From Nostoc sp. UHCC 0870 (lineage in GTDB: Bacteria; Cyanobacteriota; Cyanobacteriia; Cyanobacteriales; Nostocaceae): 64,000 nucleotides of DNA. The translations under genes were made by a program, and so were the position numbers. The DNA is taken from contig NZ_CP091913.1 in the NCBI RefSeq assembly GCF_022063185.1, positions 5,123,141-5,187,140 on the forward strand, in the 5' to 3' direction. This document shows positions 27,149 through 35,467 of this stretch, in pieces; position 1 is the first letter of the stretch; each line of letters opens with the position of its first letter. The notes below the pieces were generated by a model, which did not search any database, was not told the DNA's origin, and saw only the letters and a program-made list of their open reading frames with translations.

Positions 27149-27550
27149 ATGCTTATGAATCGCTATTGGTCGCGTCTGCTTGCCCTCGTCTTGGTTGTTG
27201 CCATTGGCTTAGTAGGCTGTGGTAGTCCAGATAGTTTAACAGGAGATTACCGCCAAGATACCTTGGCGGTGGTCAATACCTTAAAACAAGCCTTAGAAGT
27301 ATCCCCAGATTCGCCAGAAAGAGCAGCAATTCAAGCGGAAGCTAGGCTAAAAATTAATGATTTTTCTGCTCGCTACCAACGGGTTAACTCTGTTGTCGGG
27401 CTGAGTTCCTTTACAACTATGCGAACAGCCCTCAACTCCTTGGCTGGACACTACAGTTCTTACCCTAACAGACCAGTACCAGAAAAGCTAAAAACTCGTT
27501 TAGAGCAAGAATTCCAGCAGGTAGAATCAGCACTCCGACGAGGTGCTTAA
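27149..27550 (+). CDS. psb27: Photosystem II assembly lipoprotein Psb27
   Basis: The 133-residue product has a signal sequence and lipobox GLVGC, then a four-helix bundle with family landmarks LTGDYRQDTLAVV, INDFSARYQR and RTALNSLAGHYSSYP. It binds CP43 on the lumenal side during photosystem II assembly and repair, blocking early manganese-cluster attachment. The frame is open from 27086. ATG 27149 or 27155 (MLMNRYWSR) gives the normal signal peptide. The gene stands alone after a heptamer array. Confidence 0.93.
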   Translation: MLMNRYWSRLLALVLVVAIGLVGCGSPDSLTGDYRQDTLAVVNTLKQALEVSPDSPERAAIQAEARLKINDFSARYQRVNSVVGLSSFTTMRTALNSLAGHYSSYPNRPVPEKLKTRLEQEFQQVESALRRGA

Positions 27551-27640
27551 CTACTACTATTCTCTATTCTTATAGTCAAGAGTCAGAAATATAGAGGCTC
27601 TTGACTATAGCCATTGATTTTCCCAATCCTCAGTCTCTGC

Positions 27641-27830
27641 TTTTGACACTCTCCGACCTAAAGGTAAGGAGATTCTTAAGACCTCACAGCCTTAATATTC
27701 TGTTTGTACAGATTCCCAGGCTCACCACGTTTGCCCAGTAGGGCGTAGTGATATCTCCTCAAGGTTTTTCGGGCGTAGACTTTCCCCCAGTCCGGGGGTA
27801 GGTTTTTAAATCTTTTACTGATTAGAGTAT
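27641..27830 (-). ncRNA. Orphan IS605-type right end / omega-RNA-like relic
   Basis: Read on the minus strand, this stretch resembles the 3' flank of a tnpB gene. It contains hairpins CCCCC/GGGGG (27784-27798) and GCCC/GGGC (27733-27744), and a final double hairpin CTCC-ACCT-AGGT-GGAG (27651-27671) followed by GAGTGTCAA, a form typical of IS200/IS605 right ends. No tnpB frame lies upstream on that strand. I infer a relic or a non-autonomous derivative. Confidence 0.5.
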
Positions 27831-27889
27831 TTTACCATGTTCATCAACAAAATTGACTTAAGCCTAAAGGCAATAAAGAAGCTTTCATC

Positions 27890-28080
27890 CCGTGCCTGTT
27901 CGCGCAGCGTCTCCCCTTGGGAGAAGTACGAAGTTCGGACACCTGCGTGTCCTGCTTCTCACGGGTTTTCAGCATTCCCCTTATAACATCCCTTAAAGCG
28001 TAGCCTCTCCGTGAGGATAAAAAATAAATATCCCGTTAGTAAGATGTTGTTGTTTAAGCTACTCGGATAACTTTACAGAA
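27890..28080. repeat. GC-rich palindromic segment beside the IS605-like end
   Basis: Nested short palindromes (CTTCTC/GAGAAG, CGTGTCC/GGACACG, CCCGTG/CACGGG) lie next to the IS605-like end and may be the opposite (left) end of the same element. No gene is present. The gap 27551-28335 is made up of this, the IS605-like end and the element at 28090. Confidence 0.4.
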
Positions 28081-28089
28081 TAAAACATT

Positions 28090-28202
28090 AGACCTCTTGC
28101 ATAAATGCTTAAGCTGTCATGTTGAGCGAAGCGAAACATCTCAAGGCTTATACATTTCATTCAGAATGACACATCTCATTTTCGGACTTTTGCAAGAGGT
28201 CT
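28090..28202. mobile_element. Nested MITE-like element
   Basis: Perfect 12-bp inverted ends AGACCTCTTGCA (28090-28101) and TGCAAGAGGTCT (28191-28202) enclose a second inverted pair, GTCATGTTGA (28116-28125) and TCAGAATGAC (28161-28170). The inner pair resembles the element at 49751-49830. It carries no coding capacity. Confidence 0.75.
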
Positions 28203-28335
28203 CTTGTGATATCGCCAACATAGGATTGAGGATTAAAGCTTCAAAACCCTTGATTGTAAGATATAACATTTGATACAGGTTCACCCTAATATTTGCAATA
28301 GGGTGGATGATTGGTTTTTTCTGTTTTGATCCAGT

Positions 28336-29829
28336 ATGTTTAACCGTCCCTTGCAGCGTGTGAGAGTGAAATTACTTTGGCAATACTTATTTACTGCTAT
28401 TTTTAGCAGCAGTCTGTTGATTCCCTACTTGACGATTCAACCAGCACAAGCACAAGTTACAGAATATTGTCGGATATCATCAGCCGCTACCAAAACAAAA
28501 GAAAATTTACGCTTATTAGCCCTCAAAGGTAATAAAGATGCCCAGAGACGCTATCAGCAATTGATCCAAAAACACGCCAAAGAAGTACAGCAGTGTCGTA
28601 ACCGTACTTGGCCAAAAATTCAAGCTGTTTGGATACGTTTATATCCTTGCGATTTAAAGCCAGGGGCTATAGATCAGATTATGGATCGGATAGTCAATGA
28701 TGGCTACAACCAAGTTTATGTAGAAGCATTCTATGATGGGCGCGTCTTGTTACCAGCCGCAGCTAACCCCACAGTTTGGCCTTCAGTGATTCGCAATCCT
28801 GGTGCAGAAAAAGTTGACTTACTCGCCACAGCAATTAAACAAGGAAAGCAACGCGGGTTAAAAGTTTATGCTTGGTTATATACCAAGAATTTTGGCTATA
28901 GTTATGCACTGAGAAGAGACAGAGAAGCTGCGATCGCACGCAATGGTAAGGGTCAAACTAGTTTATATGTTGTCAATGATAGTAATCAAGTATTTATCGA
29001 CCCCTACAACGAACAAGCCAAACGCGATTACTACCGCCTAGTACAAGAAATTTTACGTCGTCGCCCAGATGGTCTGTTGTTTGACTATATCCGTTATCCT
29101 CGTCAAGCAGGTAGTGATTCCATCGCCACCAAAGTTGCAGATTTATGGTTATTTACTAAAGCTACCCAAGAGGCTTTGTTTCGCCGCGCCCAAAATAACC
29201 AAGGACTAGAGTTAATTCGGCGTTTCTTAGGTAAAGGATATGTCACCGCAGGAGATATTAGCGAAGTTGATCAACTTTATCCCCAAGAAAATGAACCGAT
29301 GTGGCAAGGACGTGTTGTAGCAGCAAAAGAAAAATCACTTTTGTCCCCTAGCGAGAGACAACCACTAATACAAACAGAATTATGGTTGTTGGCTGTAGCC
29401 CATGCCATGCAAGGTATTATAGATTTTGTCACTTTAGCTAGCAACCCAGCGAAACAACTAGGTATTCCCTCTGGGGTGGTATTTTTTCCAGAAGGTAACC
29501 AAACAGTAGGACAAGGATATGATTCTCGCTTGCAACCTTGGGATCAGTTTCCTAGTTCCTTAGAGTGGCATCCCATGTCTTACGCAACTTGCGGTAACGT
29601 TAGCTGTATTGTAGAGCAAGTACAACGAGTTATCAGTCTAGCCAAGCCAGGTACACAAATCATTCCGGCTTTAGCTGGTAAATGGGGAGGCTCAGTCAGT
29701 AATCGTCCCTCATTAGAAGCACAAATGCAAGCATTAAAACAATTTGCACCTAAGCTAAAAGGGGTGAGTCATTTTGCCTATTCTTGGCAATATCCAGAAA
29801 ATGATAGCGATCGCAAATTCTGCCGTTAG
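28336..29829 (+). CDS. Exported glycoside-hydrolase-like protein (GHL10 type)
   Basis: The 497-residue product has a signal peptide ending near QPAQAQ. From about residue 97 it shows a TIM-barrel domain like the GHL10/DUF187 proteins: AVWIRLYPCDL, a YNQVYVEAFYDGR strand, GLKVYAWLYTKNFG and DGLLFDYIRYPRQ. Substrate is unknown; envelope or extracellular polysaccharide is likely. Late cysteines (ATCGNVSC) may form a disulfide. It has no operon partners. Confidence 0.85.
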   Translation: MFNRPLQRVRVKLLWQYLFTAIFSSSLLIPYLTIQPAQAQVTEYCRISSAATKTKENLRLLALKGNKDAQRRYQQLIQKHAKEVQQCRNRTWPKIQAVWIRLYPCDLKPGAIDQIMDRIVNDGYNQVYVEAFYDGRVLLPAAANPTVWPSVIRNPGAEKVDLLATAIKQGKQRGLKVYAWLYTKNFGYSYALRRDREAAIARNGKGQTSLYVVNDSNQVFIDPYNEQAKRDYYRLVQEILRRRPDGLLFDYIRYPRQAGSDSIATKVADLWLFTKATQEALFRRAQNNQGLELIRRFLGKGYVTAGDISEVDQLYPQENEPMWQGRVVAAKEKSLLSPSERQPLIQTELWLLAVAHAMQGIIDFVTLASNPAKQLGIPSGVVFFPEGNQTVGQGYDSRLQPWDQFPSSLEWHPMSYATCGNVSCIVEQVQRVISLAKPGTQIIPALAGKWGGSVSNRPSLEAQMQALKQFAPKLKGVSHFAYSWQYPENDSDRKFCR

Positions 29830-29836
29830 ATACTGA

Positions 29837-29962
29837 GCAATCAGCTACCCTGGGTGGTTACGCGATCGCGCCCTGATCATGGAAGATCCACAATATTACA
29901 AGCTGCGTAACTACGCCTTAGATTTCCTCTTCAACCGTTTCGCCCATGATGATGTCGGTTAA
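29837..29962 (+). pseudogene. Possible gene remnant after the GHL10 gene
   Basis: An open stretch of 41 codons reads protein-like (LRNYALDFLFNRFAHDDVG at its end) and has an internal ATG at 29879. No ribosome site or family is recognised. It may be a decayed fragment or chance. A strong terminator follows at 30011. Confidence 0.2.
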
Positions 29963-30010
29963 CAGCGTTCCCAGATGACAAAGGTTAGAACTTAGTTTCT
30001 ACCATCTCTC

Positions 30011-30038
30011 AGGGTGCAAAATATTGCACCCTTTTTTT
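30011..30038 (+). terminator. Rho-independent terminator
   Basis: A 9-bp stem AGGGTGCAA/TTGCACCCT (30011-30019, 30024-30032) with a four-base loop is followed by a run of seven T. It ends transcription from the GHL10 gene or from a short RNA. A second 10-bp hairpin (AACCCCAGAA/TTCTGGGGTT, 30051-30078) follows without a T-run. Confidence 0.88.
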
Positions 30039-30440
30039 GTAATGAAGTAAAACCCCAGAACTGGGAATTTCTGGGGTTGTTAACCTGACCACCTCTACTT
30101 TTATAGTTTAAAAAACATGGTAAATTTCACATCTCATCAGACTTAAATCTGTAAATTATGTCAGAAATAAAATTAGAAGTATTCCTTTTGATGTGATAGC
30201 TAAAAACCTAGTAGTTATATCCACTTTATAGGGATTCACCCTTGAAAAAGCCTTATTATATATGTGTTTTTCGGATTAGTCATATTTAGTATTCACCGCC
30301 AATCTTTAAATCGTAAATTATTATTATTAGACAGACAAAATAGCTATAAATATTTGAAATAAAGATATAACTCAATGGTTTAGGTCTAATTCATGATATC
30401 AAGCTACTTGTTTTATTACTCTTCTTCATCAAAAATAAAA

Positions 30441-30519
30441 GCATCATGATAAATACATGATTGTAGCCCATTAAAGTGACAGAAAACCTCACAAATGTCT
30501 GCCTAAGCAGGCATTTTTT
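30441..30519 (+). ncRNA. Candidate small RNA with terminator hairpin
   Basis: A 5' hairpin (ATCATG 30443-30448 with CATGAT 30456-30461), a single-stranded stretch containing ACCTCACAAA, and a 3' stem TGCCT/AGGCA (30500-30513) with six T form a typical bacterial small-RNA layout. The loop phrase CCTCACA resembles the unpaired core of cyanobacterial Yfr1, but the full 11-base Yfr1 signature is not present. The surrounding 29963-30881 region has no intact gene. Confidence 0.4.
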
Positions 30520-30689
30520 ATTGAAGAAACCAGCGATGAAACTTTGCATCTTATGTTTCGATTAAAAACAGGATTGAATTTTCTTGAAAAGCAGACTTCA
30601 GATAAATCAGTATAAAATGAGCCTCCTTCTATATCAATTTATCTATCTAAACCATAGTTTTTTTACACTATCTTTCACTCAAAGTCTGA

Positions 30690-30836
30690 GCTAAACTTTT
30701 TGTCGCGTTAGTTATCATAAGGCTTAGAGACTTCTATCAAGATGATCTGTTAGCAATTACCAAATCCAAAGACCTCATCTACCGTGGGATGGCAACTGGA
30801 TTACTCAACACACAATTTCAAGAAAATTTGATATAG
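30690..30836 (+). pseudogene. Possible start-less gene remnant before folE
   Basis: A 48-codon open stretch reads like the tail of a protein (phrases FVALVIIRLRDFYQDD and YRGMATGLLNTQFQEN) and ends with TAG at 30834-30836. No start codon with a ribosome site is seen. The family is not recognised. Confidence 0.25.
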
Positions 30837-30881
30837 TTAAGAAGCATTAAGATATATTACAATTTTTCACAGAATTCACAA

Positions 30882-31532
30882 ATGACTCTATCGATTCGTC
30901 CCGATCTCACTTCTGCCGATCAGGTACTGTTGTCTTTAGCACCTAAAGAACAGCAAAATGTCACAGAAGCAGAAATGATGCAGGCTGTGCGAACTTTGTT
31001 GATTGGATTAGGAGAAGATCCAGACCGTGAAGGACTAAAAGATACTCCAAAAAGGGTGATGAAAGCCCTACAGTTTCTGACAAAGGGATATGATGAATCT
31101 TTGGATGATCTGTTAAATGGAGCAGTATTTACAGAAGATGCCAGTGAAATGGTATTAGTCCGGGATATCGATATTTTCAGTTCCTGCGAGCATCATATCT
31201 TACCAATCATTGGTCGCGCCCATGTCGCTTATATTCCTAATGGCAAAGTTATAGGATTATCCAAAATTGCCCGTATTTGTGAAATGTATGCACGACGCTT
31301 ACAAGTGCAGGAACGTCTCACCATGCAAATTGCTGATGCTTTGCTAGATTTACTCAAACCTCAAGGAGTAGCTGTAGTCATAGAAGCCACTCATATGTGT
31401 ATGGTAATGCGCGGCGTGCAGAAGCCTGGCTCTTGGACTGTTACCAGTGCGATGCGCGGCGTTTTTGCCGAAGACGCTAGAACCCGTGAAGAATTTATGA
31501 ATTTAATTCGACACAATGTCAATTTTCATTAA
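30882..31532 (+). CDS. folE: GTP cyclohydrolase I
   Basis: The 216-residue enzyme converts GTP to dihydroneopterin triphosphate, the first step of folate and pterin synthesis. The zinc ligands lie in SSCEHHILP and THMCMVMRGVQ. The phrase GEDPDREGLKDTPKRV is a strong family signature. Zinc dependence gives a loose thematic link to the zinc locus, but they are 22 kb apart. The gene is alone. Confidence 0.97.
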   Translation: MTLSIRPDLTSADQVLLSLAPKEQQNVTEAEMMQAVRTLLIGLGEDPDREGLKDTPKRVMKALQFLTKGYDESLDDLLNGAVFTEDASEMVLVRDIDIFSSCEHHILPIIGRAHVAYIPNGKVIGLSKIARICEMYARRLQVQERLTMQIADALLDLLKPQGVAVVIEATHMCMVMRGVQKPGSWTVTSAMRGVFAEDARTREEFMNLIRHNVNFH

Positions 31533-31695
31533 ATGAAGTAGGGGTGTAGGGGTGTAAAAAAAGTAGCGGAAATTTTACCCCCCAATACACAATGCCCAAT
31601 TTTCCTTTGTTACTATGTCCTGATAGACATTTACTTTCTGTGTAAAATTTAATCGGAGTATTCTGGACTATCAGGATTATTTTCCAAGGAAACCC

Positions 31696-32046
31696 ATGAA
31701 CAAATTTCTACTTAGCGTACTTTCTAGCCCTGTTCTGATTGCTTCTATGTTGTCTATGACAGTTATGGTCAATCAAGCACAAGCTATTGAGCCAGAAGCT
31801 AAAAACACAGATCGGTTATCGTGTATTAGAAATAAACATAAAGTAGGTTTAGTATGTGCTAGGGCTTCGGTTTTAGCCCAAATTCCTAAATATCAGCCGG
31901 AAGTTGAGTTTTCTAGAGAGGATGCTCCTATGCTAGAGTTCAACGACGAAGAAAGTGATGTAGCCGTTGATTTATTTAATTGCGACTGTCCTGCTTGTAT
32001 TAATTCTTTGCGTCAAATGCGGGGTGTAACGCCCTTGGTGTACTAA
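31696..32046 (+). CDS. Small exported cysteine-containing protein, unknown function
   Basis: The 116-residue product has a signal peptide with cleavage near NQAQA. The mature part contains two separated cysteines and then a CDCPAC cluster close to the C-terminus, suggesting metal binding or disulfides. The mature region is acidic. AAGGAAACC precedes the ATG. I do not recognise a family. A terminator follows. Confidence 0.75.
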   Translation: MNKFLLSVLSSPVLIASMLSMTVMVNQAQAIEPEAKNTDRLSCIRNKHKVGLVCARASVLAQIPKYQPEVEFSREDAPMLEFNDEESDVAVDLFNCDCPACINSLRQMRGVTPLVY

Positions 32047-32098
32047 CTCATTAATAAAATCTGCAATATATTGCATTTGTATTGGCATGGACAACAAA

Positions 32099-32148
32099 AG
32101 ACAGTCGCAAGTTAGAGGTTAACTTTATTATGGCGACTGTCTGCTTTT
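32099..32148 (+). terminator. Terminator after the small exported protein
   Basis: A 10-bp perfect stem AGACAGTCGC/GCGACTGTCT (32099-32108, 32133-32142) is followed by GC and six T. The loop is long (24 bases). Confidence 0.75.
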
Positions 32149-32203
32149 TTCAGGGTCACAAAACCTGCTATTGCACTTGTTACTTACCTACGTTTCTGAT
32201 TTG

Positions 32204-32752
32204 TCAGTGACAGCCAGCCCAAGTTACCCATCTGTGAGATAGCCCTATACGCATCACTGTTCCGGTAATTTCTCGTTCAGAAATAATTACGTCAACCATA
32301 TTTGCGCTACTCAGTTCCGCTTCTATGATATTGCTACCCATCAGATTAGCTTGCTTGAAATTAGCACCAGTGAAATTAGCTCCGCTCATTTCTGCTTCAT
32401 AGAGGTTTGCACCTAATAAGTTGGCTAGCATTAAATTAGCACCGCGCAAATCAGCACGAGTTAGGTTACTATCTTTGAGGTTAGCCTTCATTAAATCTGC
32501 GCCAATGAGGTTAACCTCAGTTAAGTTTGCACCACTCAAGCTAGCACCACTCAAATCAGCATCAGTCAAATTAGCTCGACTAAAATTACAGCCATTCAAA
32601 TTGGCGTGACTGAGGTTAGCACCACTTAAATCAGCCTCTGTAAAATTTACTCCGCTCAAATCAGTGGCGTAAAGATTGACCTGATGCAGATTTGCTTGCT
32701 CAAATTTTCTTTCTCCTGCTGTATATAAATCCAGGAGCTTATTAGCATCCAT
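32204..32752 (-). CDS. Pentapeptide-repeat protein
   Basis: The 182-residue product is built from about 24 consecutive A(N/D)Lxx pentapeptides spanning roughly residues 17-155. These fold as a right-handed quadrilateral beta-helix. A short helix precedes the repeats, and a C-terminal tail (RIGLSHRWVTWAGCH) follows. No signal peptide or enzyme domain is seen. Such proteins are abundant in cyanobacteria and their roles are mostly unknown. AGGTGAAAACAG precedes the start. Confidence 0.93.
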   Translation of the reverse strand: MDANKLLDLYTAGERKFEQANLHQVNLYATDLSGVNFTEADLSGANLSHANLNGCNFSRANLTDADLSGASLSGANLTEVNLIGADLMKANLKDSNLTRADLRGANLMLANLLGANLYEAEMSGANFTGANFKQANLMGSNIIEAELSSANMVDVIISEREITGTVMRIGLSHRWVTWAGCH

Positions 32753-33036
32753 CTGTTTTCACCTCCCATTACTTGTTGGTAGGTCTGCCTAAGTTGTGAG
32801 TTAACACTCCCCCAACCACACCAAAGACAATTTGCAGATTGATCAAAGACCTAATTTTTAATAAAAACTAGTAATTTGATTGTCATATATTTTTTAGCGT
32901 TATGAACAATTACTTCACGGAAATATACCGAATAGATATGTGCAGAGTTACTACGCGTTAGTCATTAAGACATCCAAGCTTTAGAGATTTGGCTACTGGC
33001 TGGAAGCGTATGCAGAAAAAGTCACAGATATAAAAT

Positions 33037-33495
33037 TCAGGATCTTCCTTTTTTTTCAAAATACTGTTGATGCTCTGGGGTTGCTAAGTAGTATTCACCA
33101 GCAGGTTTAATCTCTGTCACAATATCGCGTTCAAACCTACCCGATATCTGAAGCTTTGCCTTTGAGTGCTTCGCTAGTTCTTCCTGTTGGGTATTGTGAA
33201 AAAATATCACAGACCTGTACTGTTCTCCTTTGTCTGGCCCTTGGCGGTTTAGGGTTGTCGGGTCATGGATATCCCAAAATACGGTTAATAAGTCCTCATA
33301 ACTAACAAGTTGAGGGTCATATTCTACCTGTGCTACCTCAGCATGACCAGTTATCCTCGATAACACATCAAGATAAGACGGATTAATAAAATGCCCTCCC
33401 ATATAGCCAACGGAGGTTGATGTTACTCCTTTTACCTTATAAAACGCCGCCTCCACACCCCAAAAACAGCCAGCCCCAAATGTTGCTTTTTCCAT
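33037..33495 (-). CDS. msrA: Peptide methionine sulfoxide reductase A
   Basis: The 152-residue enzyme repairs oxidised methionine (S-sulfoxide). The catalytic cysteine is in GAGCFWG near the N-terminus, and the phrases SVGYMGG and GHAEVAQVEYDP are classic. The frame is open 16 codons further, but the ATG at 33495 gives the family start (MEKATFGAGCFWG). A C-terminal recycling cysteine is absent (ending FEKKGRS), so it is a one-cysteine type. Confidence 0.96.
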   Translation of the reverse strand: MEKATFGAGCFWGVEAAFYKVKGVTSTSVGYMGGHFINPSYLDVLSRITGHAEVAQVEYDPQLVSYEDLLTVFWDIHDPTTLNRQGPDKGEQYRSVIFFHNTQQEELAKHSKAKLQISGRFERDIVTEIKPAGEYYLATPEHQQYFEKKGRS

Positions 33496-33601
33496 TGCTG
33501 TGATGTACTCCAAGGTTTTGATAATTAAGTTACGTGAACTCAATCTAATAGGGATAGGGGTGTATTAGATTAAGTCCTGAACCTTTAATTGAGTTGAGAA
33601 A

Positions 33602-33835
33602 TTATCTAGGATGAATGTGTCGTCTAGTCCCCCAACCTGGATTGACAATAGCGGCTAACTCTTCGTCTGATAGTTGGCTGATTTCAGCCTCTAGTTCCTC
33701 AATGGTGAAGTCATAGCCACACTCTCTAGCAATTTTTATGAAGGCTTCTGGATTATCTGTTGCTTTGAGTCTTGCTTGTAATGCTTGATCTTCTTTAACA
33801 GCTTCCAATAATTGGGTAGCGTTTTGCTGTGTCAT
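33602..33835 (-). CDS. Nif11-like leader peptide (RiPP precursor candidate)
   Basis: The 77-residue product has the Nif11 helical leader: LKATDNPEAFIKIARECGYDF followed by LEAEISQLSDEELAAIVN. The tail after the leader is short (PGWGTRRHIHPR), basic, and lacks cysteine, so ordinary lanthionine chemistry is unlikely. No modification enzyme is adjacent. It lies 1.4 kb from a double-glycine peptide exporter cluster, but on the other strand. It may be a precursor or a degenerate leader. Confidence 0.82.
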   Translation of the reverse strand: MTQQNATQLLEAVKEDQALQARLKATDNPEAFIKIARECGYDFTIEELEAEISQLSDEELAAIVNPGWGTRRHIHPR

Positions 33836-33985
33836 GATATTCTCTTTCCTGTTTTAAATATTCAGATTCAAAGGTAGAGCCAAAATATTTGAGATGTAGT
33901 CAGGTTTTTAGCCGCATCCATACTTTAGATTGCTCTAATTTTAGATTGCACTATTATTATTCATTTGTCTTGTACCATTAGAAAG

Positions 33986-34049
33986 AAAAGCGATCGCCTA
34001 CGGTGGGTTGCAACCCATCGCACCAGCGACAATTCAGGCGATCGCTTTT
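33986..34049. other. Long HIP1-containing hairpin in a divergent promoter gap
   Basis: A 14-bp stem AAAAGCGATCGCCT/AGGCGATCGCTTTT (33986-33999, 34036-34049) encloses an inner GATGGGTTG-type hairpin (GGTGGGTTGCAACCCATC). It looks like a bidirectional terminator, yet lies upstream of both flanking genes. The remainder of 33836-34198 is empty. Confidence 0.55.
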
Positions 34050-34198
34050 TGTTTTTAGGCGTAAAATTAGGTGATGTCTGCAATAGATGACCGCAACACA
34101 TTATATAGTCAGTGTAGGTTTTGTGTAAAAAAAACAATATAATAATATTAAATATCTCCAGTTTAACTGTTAAAAAATAAAGAAAAAATTAAACTATC

Positions 34199-34813
34199 AT
34201 GACATCTACCAATACACATGATTTTGTGAGAATTTTAACTCAAGTTGCTGCTGCATATCGAGGGCAAAAAAATCAACGTCCTACAACTGAGGAAGTAGTG
34301 AATGCGTTATTAGCAGCAGAAACAATCGCCAAAAAACAACGGCTGAATTATAATTTTGAGTCTCTAGTGGGTCAATGGCGTTTATGTTTTGCCACTGGGA
34401 CAAAGAAAGCCAGAGAGAGCGGGGGGATTGTTTTAGGTAAGGGTTGGTATGTACCAAAACTGGCTACTATTTATATTTCCTTTAAGGCGACTCCAGAGGA
34501 AGATTTAAATAGTGGCGAAATTGGTAATCAGGTGCAATTAGGGTCAATATCATTGCAACTTACAGGGCCAGCAAAGTATTTAGGCAAGAAAAATATACTG
34601 GCTTTTGACTTTACCCAAATGTTCCTCAGTTTATTTGGTCGTACCATTTATCAGCAAAATATTCGCTCTGGTAAAGGTGAATCTGAAGATTTTTACAACC
34701 AACCCATAGCTAAACTACCCTTTTTTGCCTTCTTTTTAGTTAACGCAGATTTGATTGCAGCGCGGGGACGTGGGGGAGGTTTAGCACTTTGGATTCGGGA
34801 AGATATTTCCTAG
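34199..34813 (+). CDS. PAP/fibrillin-like protein
   Basis: The 204-residue product resembles cyanobacterial plastid-lipid-associated proteins: the first lipocalin-like strand reads FESLVGQWRLCFATGT, and a late segment reads FFLVNADLIAARGRGGGLALWIRE. These proteins associate with thylakoid membranes and plastoglobule-like bodies. No signal peptide is seen. The family call rests on pattern only. Confidence 0.6.
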   Translation: MTSTNTHDFVRILTQVAAAYRGQKNQRPTTEEVVNALLAAETIAKKQRLNYNFESLVGQWRLCFATGTKKARESGGIVLGKGWYVPKLATIYISFKATPEEDLNSGEIGNQVQLGSISLQLTGPAKYLGKKNILAFDFTQMFLSLFGRTIYQQNIRSGKGESEDFYNQPIAKLPFFAFFLVNADLIAARGRGGGLALWIREDIS

Positions 34814-35192
34814 ACAGCACTTCTCTATTTTTTTATCTGATGAAAGTATATATTTTACAGATTGACTCAAGATGAGGCGATCGCACTGATTGTATTGTAA
34901 TGATACCAACTAGAGTTAGGACAGATGTCGCTCAGGTGTTTTCTGGAGCAATACCTGACTATTTCTGGGAAAGGATTTTGCTAGCTAGTATGTATTTTTC
35001 GGAAATGGTCGTGGCGTAATTATGTAATGTACTTTACCGAATTTGGCAGACAAATTTGCAGAAACTCTACATGACGAGACTTGGTATTTTCCCGTAGATT
35101 CTTAATTAAGCAAGGAGTTGAAGGGAAACAAAAGTAACCATTAACTCTGAGCGAACATTCATTGCAACAATTTTGATCTTAGGAGAAAATTC
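34814..35192 (+). promoter_or_regulatory. Leader region of the double-glycine peptide cluster
   Basis: No gene is visible. A perfect GTA-N8-TAC (35024-35037) could bind NtcA, but no fitting -10 box follows and such sites arise by chance about every 4 kb. AGGAG at 35181-35185 is the ribosome site for the first peptide. The region is the likely promoter of the peptide operon. Confidence 0.4.
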
Positions 35193-35390
35193 ATGCAAGT
35201 TCTAGAAAACAACGCCTTATTTACCGAAATTTCTGCTGAACAATCCGCCGTTGTTAGTGGTGGAGTGAATAATTTTAGATTTAACCTAGATGCTTACCTG
35301 TTCATCTTAGGTGCTGGTGTTGTATTTGGTGTACCTACACTTACCGAACAAGAGACCAACTTTGCTTTCCAACAAGCAATCAGTTTGTAA
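35193..35390 (+). CDS. Double-glycine leader peptide 1
   Basis: A 65-residue precursor. The leader LFTEISAEQSAVVSGG ends in the GG site cut by C39 peptidases. The mature part of about 41 residues is hydrophobic, cysteine-free and contains LDAYLFILGAGVVFG. AGGAG lies seven bases before the ATG. A nearly identical copy follows, and the matching exporter is 1.2 kb downstream. A secreted bacteriocin or signal is likely; the activity is unknown. Confidence 0.88.
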   Translation: MQVLENNALFTEISAEQSAVVSGGVNNFRFNLDAYLFILGAGVVFGVPTLTEQETNFAFQQAISL

Positions 35391-35467
35391 AGCGATCGCA
35401 CGCTGAACTACTGACAAGCAAATCTTTGCAAAACCTAATTTTGACCATTATTACTCAGGAAAAAATC

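Noticed and set aside
30441..30519. Canonical Yfr1 RNA
   Set aside because: Only CCTCACA of the 11-base signature is present, so the name is not used.
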